From contig CAWFXE010000003.1 in the NCBI GenBank assembly GCA_963819715.1, forward strand, positions 248,001-312,000: a stretch of DNA of 64,000 nucleotides, written 5' to 3'. Positions 49,677 through 57,162 of this stretch are shown here, in pieces. Each line of letters opens with the position of its first letter. Position 1 is the first letter of the stretch. The position numbers and the translations under genes are program-made. Origin of the DNA: DASUPK01 sp963819715. GTDB taxonomy: Bacteria > Actinomycetota > Thermoleophilia > Solirubrobacterales > 70-9. The notes under the pieces are model-generated. The model saw nothing but the letters and a program-made list of their open reading frames with translations. It was not told the DNA's origin and did no database searches.

Positions 49677-50054
49677 ATGGGCACTTGGAGAAGAGGTAAG
49701 GGGAAATTCGCTCCGATCCTGGCGATTGGAGCGGTCGTGATCCTAGTCGCGGCGCCGAATGCCTCCGGGCAGGCGGCTCTCGATCAATACCTGCCCAAGG
49801 GGAATCCCACAGGAGCAAACAAAGGCGGCGGCTCCCTTGACAGCCCAGTACCACCGCAGGGAACGGACGGAGGAGGCAAGAAGCTCGCCTCCTACGCCGG
49901 GCCCGGCACGGACAAGGGCGGAAAGCTGCCACTTACGGATTACCCGAGCACGCCGTTTCTCTGGATCGTGATCGCGATCCTCGTCGCGGCGGCACTCATC
50001 CGGATCGCTGTTGTCATCAAGAGACGTTGGGGGACGGCGCTGGGAACCAGCTAG
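49677..50054 (+). CDS. small exported protein with LPLTD-type sorting-like C-terminus
   Basis: 125 aa from ATG 49677 (GTG 49674 also possible). N-terminal signal (FAPILAIGAVVILVAAPNASG-Q), a Gly/Lys/Pro-rich middle without Cys, then KLPLTDYPSTPFLWIVIAIL, further hydrophobic residues and a basic end (VVIKRRWG). LPxT followed by a membrane helix and positive charges is the layout of sortase substrates, with Asp in place of Gly. Otherwise it is a bitopic membrane protein. It precedes the initiating sugar transferase by 87 bases; that gap holds a GCCGGG/CCCGGC hairpin (50079-50099). Confidence 0.65.
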   Translation: MGTWRRGKGKFAPILAIGAVVILVAAPNASGQAALDQYLPKGNPTGANKGGGSLDSPVPPQGTDGGGKKLASYAGPGTDKGGKLPLTDYPSTPFLWIVIAILVAAALIRIAVVIKRRWGTALGTS

Positions 50055-50141
50055 GCGTCGCCGCTTCAACAGGGGATCGCCGGGCGTAAGGGACCCGGCG
50101 AGAACGGAATCGAAGAACGGGAGACGAAAGGAATTTCGGCA

Positions 50142-50924
50142 ATGGATTCGGCTCAAAGCGGATCGGTCGCATCGATCGAACACGACGTTCCCACGAAGGT
50201 CCGGCTCAACCCCACCACCAGCAGGAGCGCCGCTGAGGCAGGTGGCGCAGCACTCTTACGGCGCCCCGGGCTCCCCGGCCGGACCGCTCCGGAACCCGCC
50301 GCCACGACGGCCGCGGCCCACGGGACGCTCGCAGCTGCCGCAAAACGCATCATCGACGTGGTCGGCGCGCTGCTGCTGATCGCGATCCTCCTGCCGTTCT
50401 TCGCGGTCACGGCGATCCTGATCAAGCTGGACTCCCCCGGCCCGGTCCTGTTCCGGCAGCGCCGGATCGGCCGTGGCGACAGGCCGTTCGGAATGCTCAA
50501 GTTCCGCACGATGGTCGACGGAGCGGACGAGCAGAAGGCGTTCCTGCGTCACCTGAACGAGGCTGCGGACGGCCTCTTCAAGATCGACGGCGATCCGCGC
50601 GTCACCCGCGTGGGACGGTGGCTGCGGATCACCTCACTCGACGAGCTGCCCCAGCTCATCCACGTCATCATCGGGAAGATGAGCCTCGTCGGCCCCAGGC
50701 CCCTGGTTCCCGAGGAGGACGCCCTGATCACGGGCGCCAACCGCCGCCGCCTCGACATGCGGCCTGGGATGACCGGCGTCTGGCAGGTCAACGGTGCTTC
50801 CTCGATCCCGATCCACCAGATGGTCGTGCTGGACCGCGGCTACCTCGAGGAATGGTCGCTGTGGCTCGACGCTCGCATCCTGCTGCAGACGGCGTCGCAC
50901 GTGATGCTTCGGCGCGGTCTCTAG
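50142..50924 (+). CDS. initiating sugar transferase (polyprenyl-phosphate phosphoglycosyltransferase)
   Basis: 260 aa. A variable N-terminus of 65 residues, then the monotopic PGT core: AKRIIDVVGALLLIAILLPF (re-entrant helix), KLDSPGPVLFRQRRIGRGDR, FGMLKFRTM, DPRVTRVGRWLRITSLDELPQL, MSLVGPRPLVPEE, RRRLDMRPGMTGVWQVNG. The catalytic Asp-Glu pair is in SLDELPQL. It transfers a sugar-phosphate to undecaprenyl phosphate and starts repeat-unit assembly. It lacks the four-helix N-terminal domain of WbaP/WcaJ. GAAAGGAA precedes the ATG. Confidence 0.9.
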   Translation: MDSAQSGSVASIEHDVPTKVRLNPTTSRSAAEAGGAALLRRPGLPGRTAPEPAATTAAAHGTLAAAAKRIIDVVGALLLIAILLPFFAVTAILIKLDSPGPVLFRQRRIGRGDRPFGMLKFRTMVDGADEQKAFLRHLNEAADGLFKIDGDPRVTRVGRWLRITSLDELPQLIHVIIGKMSLVGPRPLVPEEDALITGANRRRLDMRPGMTGVWQVNGASSIPIHQMVVLDRGYLEEWSLWLDARILLQTASHVMLRRGL

Positions 50925-50961
50925 ACGGCTTCGCCATCAGATCGCGGCCACACCGGCCGCT
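50925..50961 (+). repeat. shortened copy of the 98-bp intergenic repeat
   Basis: It starts on the base after the TAG stop of the sugar transferase and reads ACGGCTTCGCCATCAG ... CGCGGCCAC, then jumps to GGCCGCT. It has both ends of the repeat at 52613 and 57056 but lacks the middle. Confidence 0.6.
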
Positions 50962-50963
50962 AG

Positions 50964-52598
50964 CTACATCGACTCTGGGGCTGAAATCCCCAGCAGCCCG
51001 AGCGTGCGCGCGATCGTCCGCTTCGTGAGCAGGCAGAGGCCGAGCCGCGCCTCCTCCACGCCCTCGCCCTCGGCCCCGACCACCTGGCAGTCGCGGTAGA
51101 ACGCGTGGAAGTCGCGCGCCACCTCGGTTCCATAGGCGCAGAGGCGGTGCGGCGCGCGGCGCGCGGCGGCCTCGGCCACCTCGTCGGGGAGCTCGCAGAG
51201 CCGCTTGATCAGCGCCCGCTCTGAGGGCTCCGCCGGCAGGGCGGCGAAGTCCGCGGCGGCCCGCTCCTCCGCGCCCTCCCCGGCCTTGCGCAGGATGCTC
51301 GCGATGCGGGCGTGCGCGTACTGGACGTAGTAGACGGGGTTCTCGTTGGAGGTCTTGCGGGCCAGCTCCAGGTCGAGGTCGACCGTCGTGTCGTGGCTGC
51401 GCTGCAGCATGAAGTAGCGGGCCGCATCGGCGCCGATGTCGTCGATCAGCTCGTCGAGCGTGACGAACTCGCCCGAGCGCTTCGACATCTGCGCCCTCTC
51501 TCCGCCTTCGACCACGTGGACGAGCTGCATGATCGCCACCTCGAGGGCGTCCGGATCGTAGCCGAGCACGGCGAGTGCCGCTCGCAGCCGGTCCACATAG
51601 CCGTGGTGGTCGGCGCCCACCACGTCAATGAGGCGATCGGACCCTCGCTCGAGCTTGTCGTGGTGGTAGGCCATGTCCGACAGCAGGTACGTCGGATCGC
51701 CGTCCGAGCGGATCAGGACCCGGTCCTTGTCGTCCCCGAAGCTCGTCGTGCGCAGCCAGGTCGCTCCCTCGCTCTCGTAGACGTGACCGCCCTCCCGGGC
51801 CTCTTCCAGGGCCCGCTCCACCGCGCCGGATTCGTGCAGCGCGCGCTCCGAGGACCAGGTGTCAAAGACCACGCCGTAACGGCGCAGCGTCTCCTCGGCG
51901 GTGGCGAGGATCTGGGCGATCCCGCGGCGACCGACGGCCTCGAGATCGTCCGGGGCTAGGCCCTCCTGCTCGAGGCTCTTCGCGATCTCCACCACGTAGT
52001 CGCCCTCGTAGCCGTCTTCGGGGAGGGGGCCACCGGTCATCCGAGCGGAGATGGATGCGGCGAAGCGGTCGATCTGCCCGCCACGGTCGTTGACGTAGTA
52101 CTCGCGCGTCACCGCGTGGCCTGCGAACTCCAGGATGCGCGCAATCGAGTCGCCCAGCGCCGCGCCCCTTCCCCCAGCCGCCGTGATCGGCCCGGTGGGG
52201 TTGGCCGAGACGAATTCGACGTTGATCCGCTCCTTCGTGTCTTGCGTGGGGACCGGCCGGCCGAGGTCGTCACCGGCGGCGGCCAGCTCACCCGCGGCGC
52301 GGCGGTACCAGTCCTCTGAGAGGAAGAGGTTGAGGAAGCCGGGACCGGCGACCTCGACCTTCTCGACGGTGCCCTCGAGGCTCCGGCCGAGCTCCTCGGC
52401 GAGCCTCTCCGCCGTGCCGCGCGGTTTCTCGCCGAGCGTGGGCGCGAGCAGCATCGCAGCGTTGGTCGAGTAGTCGCCGAACTCGGGCTTCGGCGGGCGC
52501 TCGAGAGTCGGCGTGGAGGATCCCGCCTCGGCGCCATCGCGCAGCGTCGCGGCGGCGGCCTCGACGGCGGAGCGGAGCTCTGCGACCGGATCGCTCAT
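50964..52598 (-). CDS. argS: arginyl-tRNA synthetase with altered HIGH motif
   Basis: 544 aa, full length. N-terminal Add1-like domain (KPEFGDYSTNAAMLLA), the catalytic core VEFVSANPTGPITAAGGRGAALGDSIARIL, REYYVNDRGGQIDRFA, GADHHGYVDRLRAAL, the KMSKS-like QMSKRSGEFVTLDELI, and the anticodon-binding helices ending KRTIARTLGLLGI. At the HIGH position this enzyme has T139-A-A-G142 instead of HxGH; mycobacterial ArgRS keeps the first His (HIGG). Everything else is canonical, and it is the only argS in view. It charges tRNA-Arg. Confidence 0.92.
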   Translation of the reverse strand: MSDPVAELRSAVEAAAATLRDGAEAGSSTPTLERPPKPEFGDYSTNAAMLLAPTLGEKPRGTAERLAEELGRSLEGTVEKVEVAGPGFLNLFLSEDWYRRAAGELAAAGDDLGRPVPTQDTKERINVEFVSANPTGPITAAGGRGAALGDSIARILEFAGHAVTREYYVNDRGGQIDRFAASISARMTGGPLPEDGYEGDYVVEIAKSLEQEGLAPDDLEAVGRRGIAQILATAEETLRRYGVVFDTWSSERALHESGAVERALEEAREGGHVYESEGATWLRTTSFGDDKDRVLIRSDGDPTYLLSDMAYHHDKLERGSDRLIDVVGADHHGYVDRLRAALAVLGYDPDALEVAIMQLVHVVEGGERAQMSKRSGEFVTLDELIDDIGADAARYFMLQRSHDTTVDLDLELARKTSNENPVYYVQYAHARIASILRKAGEGAEERAAADFAALPAEPSERALIKRLCELPDEVAEAAARRAPHRLCAYGTEVARDFHAFYRDCQVVGAEGEGVEEARLGLCLLTKRTIARTLGLLGISAPESM

Positions 52599-52612
52599 AG
52601 GGTTTGGAGCCT

Positions 52613-52710
52613 ACGGCTTCGCCATATAGCCGCGGCCACGGGCGGCCGCCCCACCCAAGTCGCTCCGGGCTTCGCCCTCCGCTCCGAAGTGGAGCGGCCT
52701 GGTGGCCGCT
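52613..52710 (+). repeat. 98-bp intergenic palindromic repeat, copy 1
   Basis: From ACGGCTTCGCCATATAGCCG to GGCCTGGTGGCCGCT. It matches copy 2 (57056-57153) at 91 of 98 positions with no gaps. It contains several internal inverted repeats (CGGCCAC/GGCCGC types; GGGCTTCGCCC; GCTCCxxxxTGGAGC). It fills the space between argS and rlmH, and its last bases form the TAG stop of rlmH on the minus strand. Confidence 0.85.
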
Positions 52711-53125
52711 ACAGGTGGTACTTCTCCCCCGCCAGGATCTTCGTCGCGCGGAAGAGCTGCTCCAGCAGGACCACCCGCGCCAGCTGGTGGGCCATGGTCT
52801 GCGGACCGAGGGAGATGCGCTCGCCGGCGAGGGCCATCGTCCGCGCCGAGAGCCCCTCAGGCCCGCCGATCAGAAAGCAGAGGTCCTGGGCGTCGATCCG
52901 GCGCTCCGAGAGCCAGCTCGCCCAGGCCTTCGAGCTCAGCGCGTGCCCACCCCGGTCGAGGGCGATCACGTGCGAGCGGGTCGGGATCCTGCCCTCGATG
53001 TTGATCTCGTCGCGCACCTCGATCACGTCCACCGGCTGGTGGCGCTGGAGCATCTTGCGGTAGTGGGCATCGGCCTCGGCGAACGGCGCCTTCACCTTTC
53101 CCACCACCACAACCGTGACGTTCAA
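52709..53125 (-). CDS. rlmH: 23S rRNA pseudouridine-1915 N3-methyltransferase RlmH
   Basis: 138 aa, close to the family's usual 155. SPOUT-fold features: MNVTVVVVGKVKAPFAEADAHY, LDRGGHALSSKAWASWL, CFLIGGPEGLSARTMALAGERISLGPQTMAHQLARVVLLEQLFRA with the deep-trefoil knot GGPEG, and the terminal KYH. It methylates helix 69 of 70S ribosomes. ATG 53125 overlaps the M48 protease stop. Its stop codon is supplied by the repeat element. Confidence 0.92.
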   Translation of the reverse strand: MNVTVVVVGKVKAPFAEADAHYRKMLQRHQPVDVIEVRDEINIEGRIPTRSHVIALDRGGHALSSKAWASWLSERRIDAQDLCFLIGGPEGLSARTMALAGERISLGPQTMAHQLARVVLLEQLFRATKILAGEKYHL

Positions 53126-54372
53126 GGGCGCTCGCCCCGCTCCCAGGCCACGGCGGCTCCGATGCGGTCGACCGCCGGCGGGTGCGTCCCGAACAGGAAG
53201 CTGAACACCCCCGGCGGGTCGGGGTCCGCGAGGTTCCGGTCCGCGAGCTGCTCCTGGAGCTGGATCATCCCCCTCGGGTCGTTCGTCAGCTGGAGCGAGA
53301 ACGTGTCCGCCCTCGCCTCGACCGCGCGGGAGAGCTGATTGCCGGCGATTCCGATGAAGAACGAGGTGACGGCGATCGCCAGGGCGAACGCGGGCAGATA
53401 CGCCGGGGTGCCGGGCTCGGCGTCCTCGCGCCGGCCGATCGCCCCCGCCATGCCCGAGGCGAAGATCAGCGCGAGGGGCGTGACGATGGCGACGAATAGC
53501 AGGCCGCGCTGGATGTCACTTCCATGCACGTGGCCGAGCTCGTGCGCCACGACCGCGCGGCGCTCGCCGCTGTTCAGGTCGTTGATCAGCGTGTCGTAGA
53601 GGACCACCTGCTTCGAGGAGCCCAGTCCGTTGACGTAGGCGTTGATCGCCGTGGTCCGCTTGCTGGCGTCGATCTCGTAGACGTGGCCGACGTCGACGCC
53701 CGCCTTCTTGGCGAGCTCCAGGACGTCGCCCCGCGCCTGACCAGGTGGGAGCTCGTCGAACTTGTTGAACAGCGGCGCGATCACGACCGGCGCCAGCCAG
53801 GTCAGGATCGCCGCCCCGATCACCACCGCCGCGCTCCCCGGGATCCACCAGCGCGAACGGAAGCGGCGCATCAGCGAGAGGGCGAATGTCCCGACCAGCC
53901 CGGCGAGGATCGCCCCGATCGCGGCGCCCTTGCCCCAATCGCTGAACCAGCCACCGAGTGATTGCGTCGAGAGGCCGACGTCGACCGATCGCTCGTGCGC
54001 CCAGATCCCGAACGGCACGGTGACCACGGCGACTGCGATCGAGACTCCGGCGGCCGCCGCGGCCCCGCCCAGCACGGGCCGCGCACCGAGCCGCTCGAGC
54101 GTCCTGCGCGCCACGGCCGGGCGGCCGGTGGCGAGCAGCACCAGCACCGCTCCCTCCGCCAACAGGCCACCTACGAGGAGCAGGCGCTGCCCTGAGGCGT
54201 AGTCCCGTGCCTTGACCAGCTCTGCGTGGGAGAAGTAGGCGCCTTCGTCCACCTGGACGGGCTGCTCGATGTCCCGGGGACGCAGCAGCCAGGCCGCAGC
54301 CTCGGCGATGACCACGGCGGCAACGGCCGTGACGCCGATTCGCACCCATTTGGACGATGATCGGGCAGGCAC
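53122..54372 (-). CDS. M48 family metalloprotease (CAAX protease 1/Ste24-like)
   Basis: 416 aa with about seven membrane segments. Zinc site AVVAHELGHVHGSD (His277, Glu278, His281) and third ligand Glu in SRAVEARADTFSL. Conserved PLFNKFDELPPGQARGDVLELAKKAGV and DASKRTTAINAYVNGLGSSKQVVLYDTLI are typical of the Ste24-like branch. The active site faces the cytosol or membrane chamber; it degrades or trims membrane proteins or peptides. Start divergent from the phosphodiesterase gene. Confidence 0.9.
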   Translation of the reverse strand: MPARSSSKWVRIGVTAVAAVVIAEAAAWLLRPRDIEQPVQVDEGAYFSHAELVKARDYASGQRLLLVGGLLAEGAVLVLLATGRPAVARRTLERLGARPVLGGAAAAAGVSIAVAVVTVPFGIWAHERSVDVGLSTQSLGGWFSDWGKGAAIGAILAGLVGTFALSLMRRFRSRWWIPGSAAVVIGAAILTWLAPVVIAPLFNKFDELPPGQARGDVLELAKKAGVDVGHVYEIDASKRTTAINAYVNGLGSSKQVVLYDTLINDLNSGERRAVVAHELGHVHGSDIQRGLLFVAIVTPLALIFASGMAGAIGRREDAEPGTPAYLPAFALAIAVTSFFIGIAGNQLSRAVEARADTFSLQLTNDPRGMIQLQEQLADRNLADPDPPGVFSFLFGTHPPAVDRIGAAVAWERGERP

Positions 54373-54431
54373 CGGCCTACGATAAACGGCCCCCTTGGGA
54401 GGGCCTTAAGGGCAGATCGGGCGGAATCCCC

Positions 54432-55169
54432 GTGAAAGTCGCCATCCTGACCGACATCCACAGCAACCTGCCGGCCTTCGAGGCCGTCCTCTCGGCGATC
54501 GACGAGGCCGGCATCGAGCGCCGCTGGTGCCTCGGCGACGTCGTCGGCTACGGCGCCCAGCCCGACGAGTGCACCAAGCTGGTCTCGGAGCGTTGCGAGC
54601 TCAGCCTGGTCGGAAACCACGATCTGGCCGTGACGGGTGAGATCAGCACCGAGGTCTTCTCGGCCTCGGCGGCCGCCGCGGTCGAGTGGACGCGGGCGAA
54701 CTGCCACGAGTCGACGATCGAGTTCCTCAAGGGGCAGAAGCCGGAGAACACCGAGCACGAGGTCGGCCTCTACCACGCGTCACCGCGCGACCCGGTCTGG
54801 GAGTACGTGCTGGCGGTCGATCAGGCCCGCGAGTGCATCGAGGAGCAGGCCTCCAGGGTGAGCTTCATCGGCCATTCGCACGTCGCCCTCTGGTTCTCCG
54901 ACAGCGATGGACCCCCGGGCGCCGAAGGCGGCGGCCAGGCGGAGGACGGCAGGGAGATGGACCTCTCCGAGCATCGCTGGCTGCTCAACCCGGGCAGCGT
55001 GGGCCAGCCCCGTGACGGCGATCCGCGCGGGGCGTGGCTGGAGCTGGACACCGACGGGTGGAAGGCGACCTATCACCGCGTGCCCTACGACATCGACAAG
55101 GCGGCCGAGGCGATCAGGGAGGCCGGACTGCCCGAATTGCTCGCCGACCGCCTCTACGTGGGCCAATGA
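54432..55169 (+). CDS. metallophosphoesterase (YfcE/MJ0936-like)
   Basis: 245 aa from GTG 54432, placed at the first conserved strand KVAILTDIHSNLPAFEAVL. Metal ligands: DIHSN, RRWCLGDVVGYGAQPDE, LVGNHDLAV, LYHASPRD, FIGHSHVALWF and LLNPGSVGQPRDGDPRGAW. The order is that of small phosphodiesterases acting on simple phosphodiesters or cyclic nucleotides. An acidic insertion (DSDGPPGAEGGGQAEDGREM) before the last strand is unusual. Confidence 0.85.
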   Translation: MKVAILTDIHSNLPAFEAVLSAIDEAGIERRWCLGDVVGYGAQPDECTKLVSERCELSLVGNHDLAVTGEISTEVFSASAAAAVEWTRANCHESTIEFLKGQKPENTEHEVGLYHASPRDPVWEYVLAVDQARECIEEQASRVSFIGHSHVALWFSDSDGPPGAEGGGQAEDGREMDLSEHRWLLNPGSVGQPRDGDPRGAWLELDTDGWKATYHRVPYDIDKAAEAIREAGLPELLADRLYVGQ

Positions 55170-55225
55170 TCCCGCCGAAGCGCGGGAAGAATGGCGTCGC
55201 GAGCGCCCCGGCTACCATCGCCGCG

Positions 55226-55726
55226 ATGCCGAAGGCGCTGCGGCCGATATTGCTTGCCCTCCTCCTGGCGGGGATCTCCGCCGGCGTTCTGGGCTGCGGT
55301 GGGTCGAGCGGGCCGGACCCGTCCATCGCCCCCCAGGAGGCGGCGGTCCTGTCCTCCAAGATCGATGAGATCCAGGCGAACGTCCAGGTCGGCAGCTGCC
55401 TGGTAGCCGGCGCCAAGACCGACGAGCTGATCGCGGACATCCAGGAGCTTCCGTCGTCGGTCAACTCGGACGTCAAGACCGCCCTAGAGAACGGCGCCAA
55501 CCAGCTGAAGATCCTGCTCGCCGATCCCAATCAGTGTCAGGGCCGCACGACCACCACGGAGACGACCACGAGCACGCCGTCCACCACGGAGTCGACGACG
55601 ACCAAGACGCAGCCCACGACGACGACCGGCACTCAGACTCAGCCGACAACCACCACGAACACCTCGACGCAGGGGACGACGGTCGGCGGGGGCAACTCCG
55701 GCGGGATCGGGCCGGGAGGACTATGA
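55226..55726 (+). CDS. lipoprotein with Thr-rich C-terminus, coupled to a Ser/Thr kinase
   Basis: 166 aa from ATG 55226. Lipobox AGVLGC at about residue 24. A small helical domain (residues 36-105: APQEAAVLSSKIDEIQANVQ; VGSCLVAGAKTDEL; VKTALENGANQLKILLADPN) with two Cys, then about 60 residues of Thr/Ser/Gln (TTTTETTTSTPSTTES) and a Gly-rich end. Start of the kinase overlaps its stop (ATGA). It could be an outer sensor or partner for the kinase, whose own outer domain is short (inference). Confidence 0.72.
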   Translation: MPKALRPILLALLLAGISAGVLGCGGSSGPDPSIAPQEAAVLSSKIDEIQANVQVGSCLVAGAKTDELIADIQELPSSVNSDVKTALENGANQLKILLADPNQCQGRTTTTETTTSTPSTTESTTTKTQPTTTTGTQTQPTTTTNTSTQGTTVGGGNSGGIGPGGL

Positions 55727-56910
55727 GCCCGCGCAGCCCCAAGGGCGAGCTGATCTCCGACCGCTACCGGATCGAGGACCGCCTGGGCAGCGGAGGAATG
55801 TCGAGTGTCTTCCGCGCCACCGACACGATCTTGGAGCGCACCGTCGCGGTGAAGATCCTCGCCGAGCACCTCTCCGACGACGACCGCTTCGTCGCCCGCT
55901 TCCGCCGGGAGGCCCTCGCCGTCGCGAAGCTCGTGCACCCCAACATCGTCCAGGTCTACGACACGGGCAACGACGGCGGTCAGTACTACATCGTCATGGA
56001 GTACGTCCGGGGCCGCTCGGGCGCCCAGCTGCTGCAAGCCGAGGGCAAGCTCGACCCCGAGACGACCGTGGAAATCGGCGCGCAGGCCTGCGCGGGACTC
56101 GACTATGCCCACCGCCACGGGATCATCCACCGCGACGTCAAGCCCGGGAACCTGATGATCATCGGCGGGCCCACCGGCGGAGGCGACATGACCGTCAAAC
56201 TGGCCGACTTCGGGATCGCGCGCGCGAGCGAGCAAACGCGAATCACCCAGGTCGGCTCGGTCGTCGGCACCGCCGCATACCTCGCGCCCGAGCAGGCCCG
56301 CGGCGACGAGGCGACCCCGTCCTCGGACGTGTACTCCCTGGGGGTGGTCCTCTACCAGTTCCTCACCGGCCGGCTTCCCTACGAGGGCGCCTCGCTCGCC
56401 GAGCTGGCGGTTCGCCAGCAATCCGAGCAGCCCCTCCACCCGAGCTCGTACAGCGAGGATGTCTCGGAGGCGATCGGGGACGCGGTGCTGGTCGCTCTCG
56501 AGTCCGACCAGTCCCGCCGCTTCGCGGCGGCCGGCGAGCTCGCCGACGCGCTGCGGCGCGGGCTGACCGGCGAGTCCCCCGCCCGCACCGCCCAGACCCG
56601 GGTTCTCGGCGGCGATGCGCCGACGGCGTCGACACGACACATGCCGCGCACGCGCACCCAGAGGCAGCGCCGGCCGGTCCAGCCGCGCCAGCGCCAGGCA
56701 CCGCCGCCCAAGCGCCGCCGCGCGCCGCAGGTCGCCCGCAACCTGCTCGCCCTCATTGCGATCCTGCTGCTCGCCGCCGCGGTGGCCGCGCTCGTCGTCC
56801 TCGCGTCGAGTGGCGGCGGAGGAAAGATCAACCTGGATCAGGTCGTCAAGCAGAACGTGAACGACCAGATCGACGCCCTGAAGCAGGTCGTCGACGACAA
56901 CACCAAGTAA
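55723..56910 (+). CDS. membrane Ser/Thr protein kinase without PASTA domains
   Basis: 395 aa. Hanks-type kinase at 15-280: GSGGMSSVFRATD, VAVKIL (Lys44), HRDVKPGN (Asp138), ADFGIA, GTAAYLAPEQ and SDVYSLGVVLYQFLTG. A basic Pro/Gln/Arg juxtamembrane stretch (about 305-340) leads to one TM (LLALIAILLLAAAVAALVVL). Only about 35 residues lie outside (INLDQVVKQNVNDQIDALKQ), so the PASTA repeats of PknB are absent. It phosphorylates cytosolic proteins; the coupled lipoprotein may be its sensor. Confidence 0.92.
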   Translation: MSPRSPKGELISDRYRIEDRLGSGGMSSVFRATDTILERTVAVKILAEHLSDDDRFVARFRREALAVAKLVHPNIVQVYDTGNDGGQYYIVMEYVRGRSGAQLLQAEGKLDPETTVEIGAQACAGLDYAHRHGIIHRDVKPGNLMIIGGPTGGGDMTVKLADFGIARASEQTRITQVGSVVGTAAYLAPEQARGDEATPSSDVYSLGVVLYQFLTGRLPYEGASLAELAVRQQSEQPLHPSSYSEDVSEAIGDAVLVALESDQSRRFAAAGELADALRRGLTGESPARTAQTRVLGGDAPTASTRHMPRTRTQRQRRPVQPRQRQAPPPKRRRAPQVARNLLALIAILLLAAAVAALVVLASSGGGGKINLDQVVKQNVNDQIDALKQVVDDNTK

Positions 56911-56920
56911 GTCTCCCTCC

Positions 56921-57055
56921 GTGAAGGGTGTCGTCGCTCAGAAGCCCGCCTGCCGGCACTGCGGCACGACCCTCGAGCACTCGATCTCCAAGTGCCCCAA
57001 GTGCGGCCGCCGCTCGCTGCTGAACCTCTTTCTGCCGCGCCGAAGCAGGATGTAG
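56921..57055 (+). CDS. 44-aa zinc-ribbon protein
   Basis: GTG 56921, ten bases after the kinase stop, opens a 44-residue frame with two CxxC knuckles: CRHC (residues 11-14) and CPKC (25-28), followed by GRRSLLNLFLPRRSRM. Spacing matches small zinc-ribbon proteins. No strong RBS is visible. The TAG stop is directly joined to the 98-bp repeat. Position suggests co-transcription with the kinase; role unknown. Confidence 0.65.
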   Translation: MKGVVAQKPACRHCGTTLEHSISKCPKCGRRSLLNLFLPRRSRM

Positions 57056-57153
57056 ACGGCTTCGCCATATAGCCGCGGCCACAAGCGGCCGCCCCACGTA
57101 AGTCGCTACGGGCTTCGCCCTCCGCTCCAAGGTGGAGCGGCCTGGTGGCCGCT
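57056..57153 (+). repeat. 98-bp intergenic palindromic repeat, copy 2
   Basis: Same length and orientation as copy 1 at 52613, with seven substitutions, some in pairs. It begins on the base after the TAG stop of the zinc-ribbon gene and ends ten bases before the stop of the convergent glycosidase gene. Confidence 0.85.
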
Positions 57154-57162
57154 CCGGAGAGA

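Noticed and set aside
50055..50141. Riboswitch in the leader of the sugar transferase
   Set aside because: Only one short GCCGGG/CCCGGC hairpin is visible; no match to c-di-GMP or other known aptamer cores.
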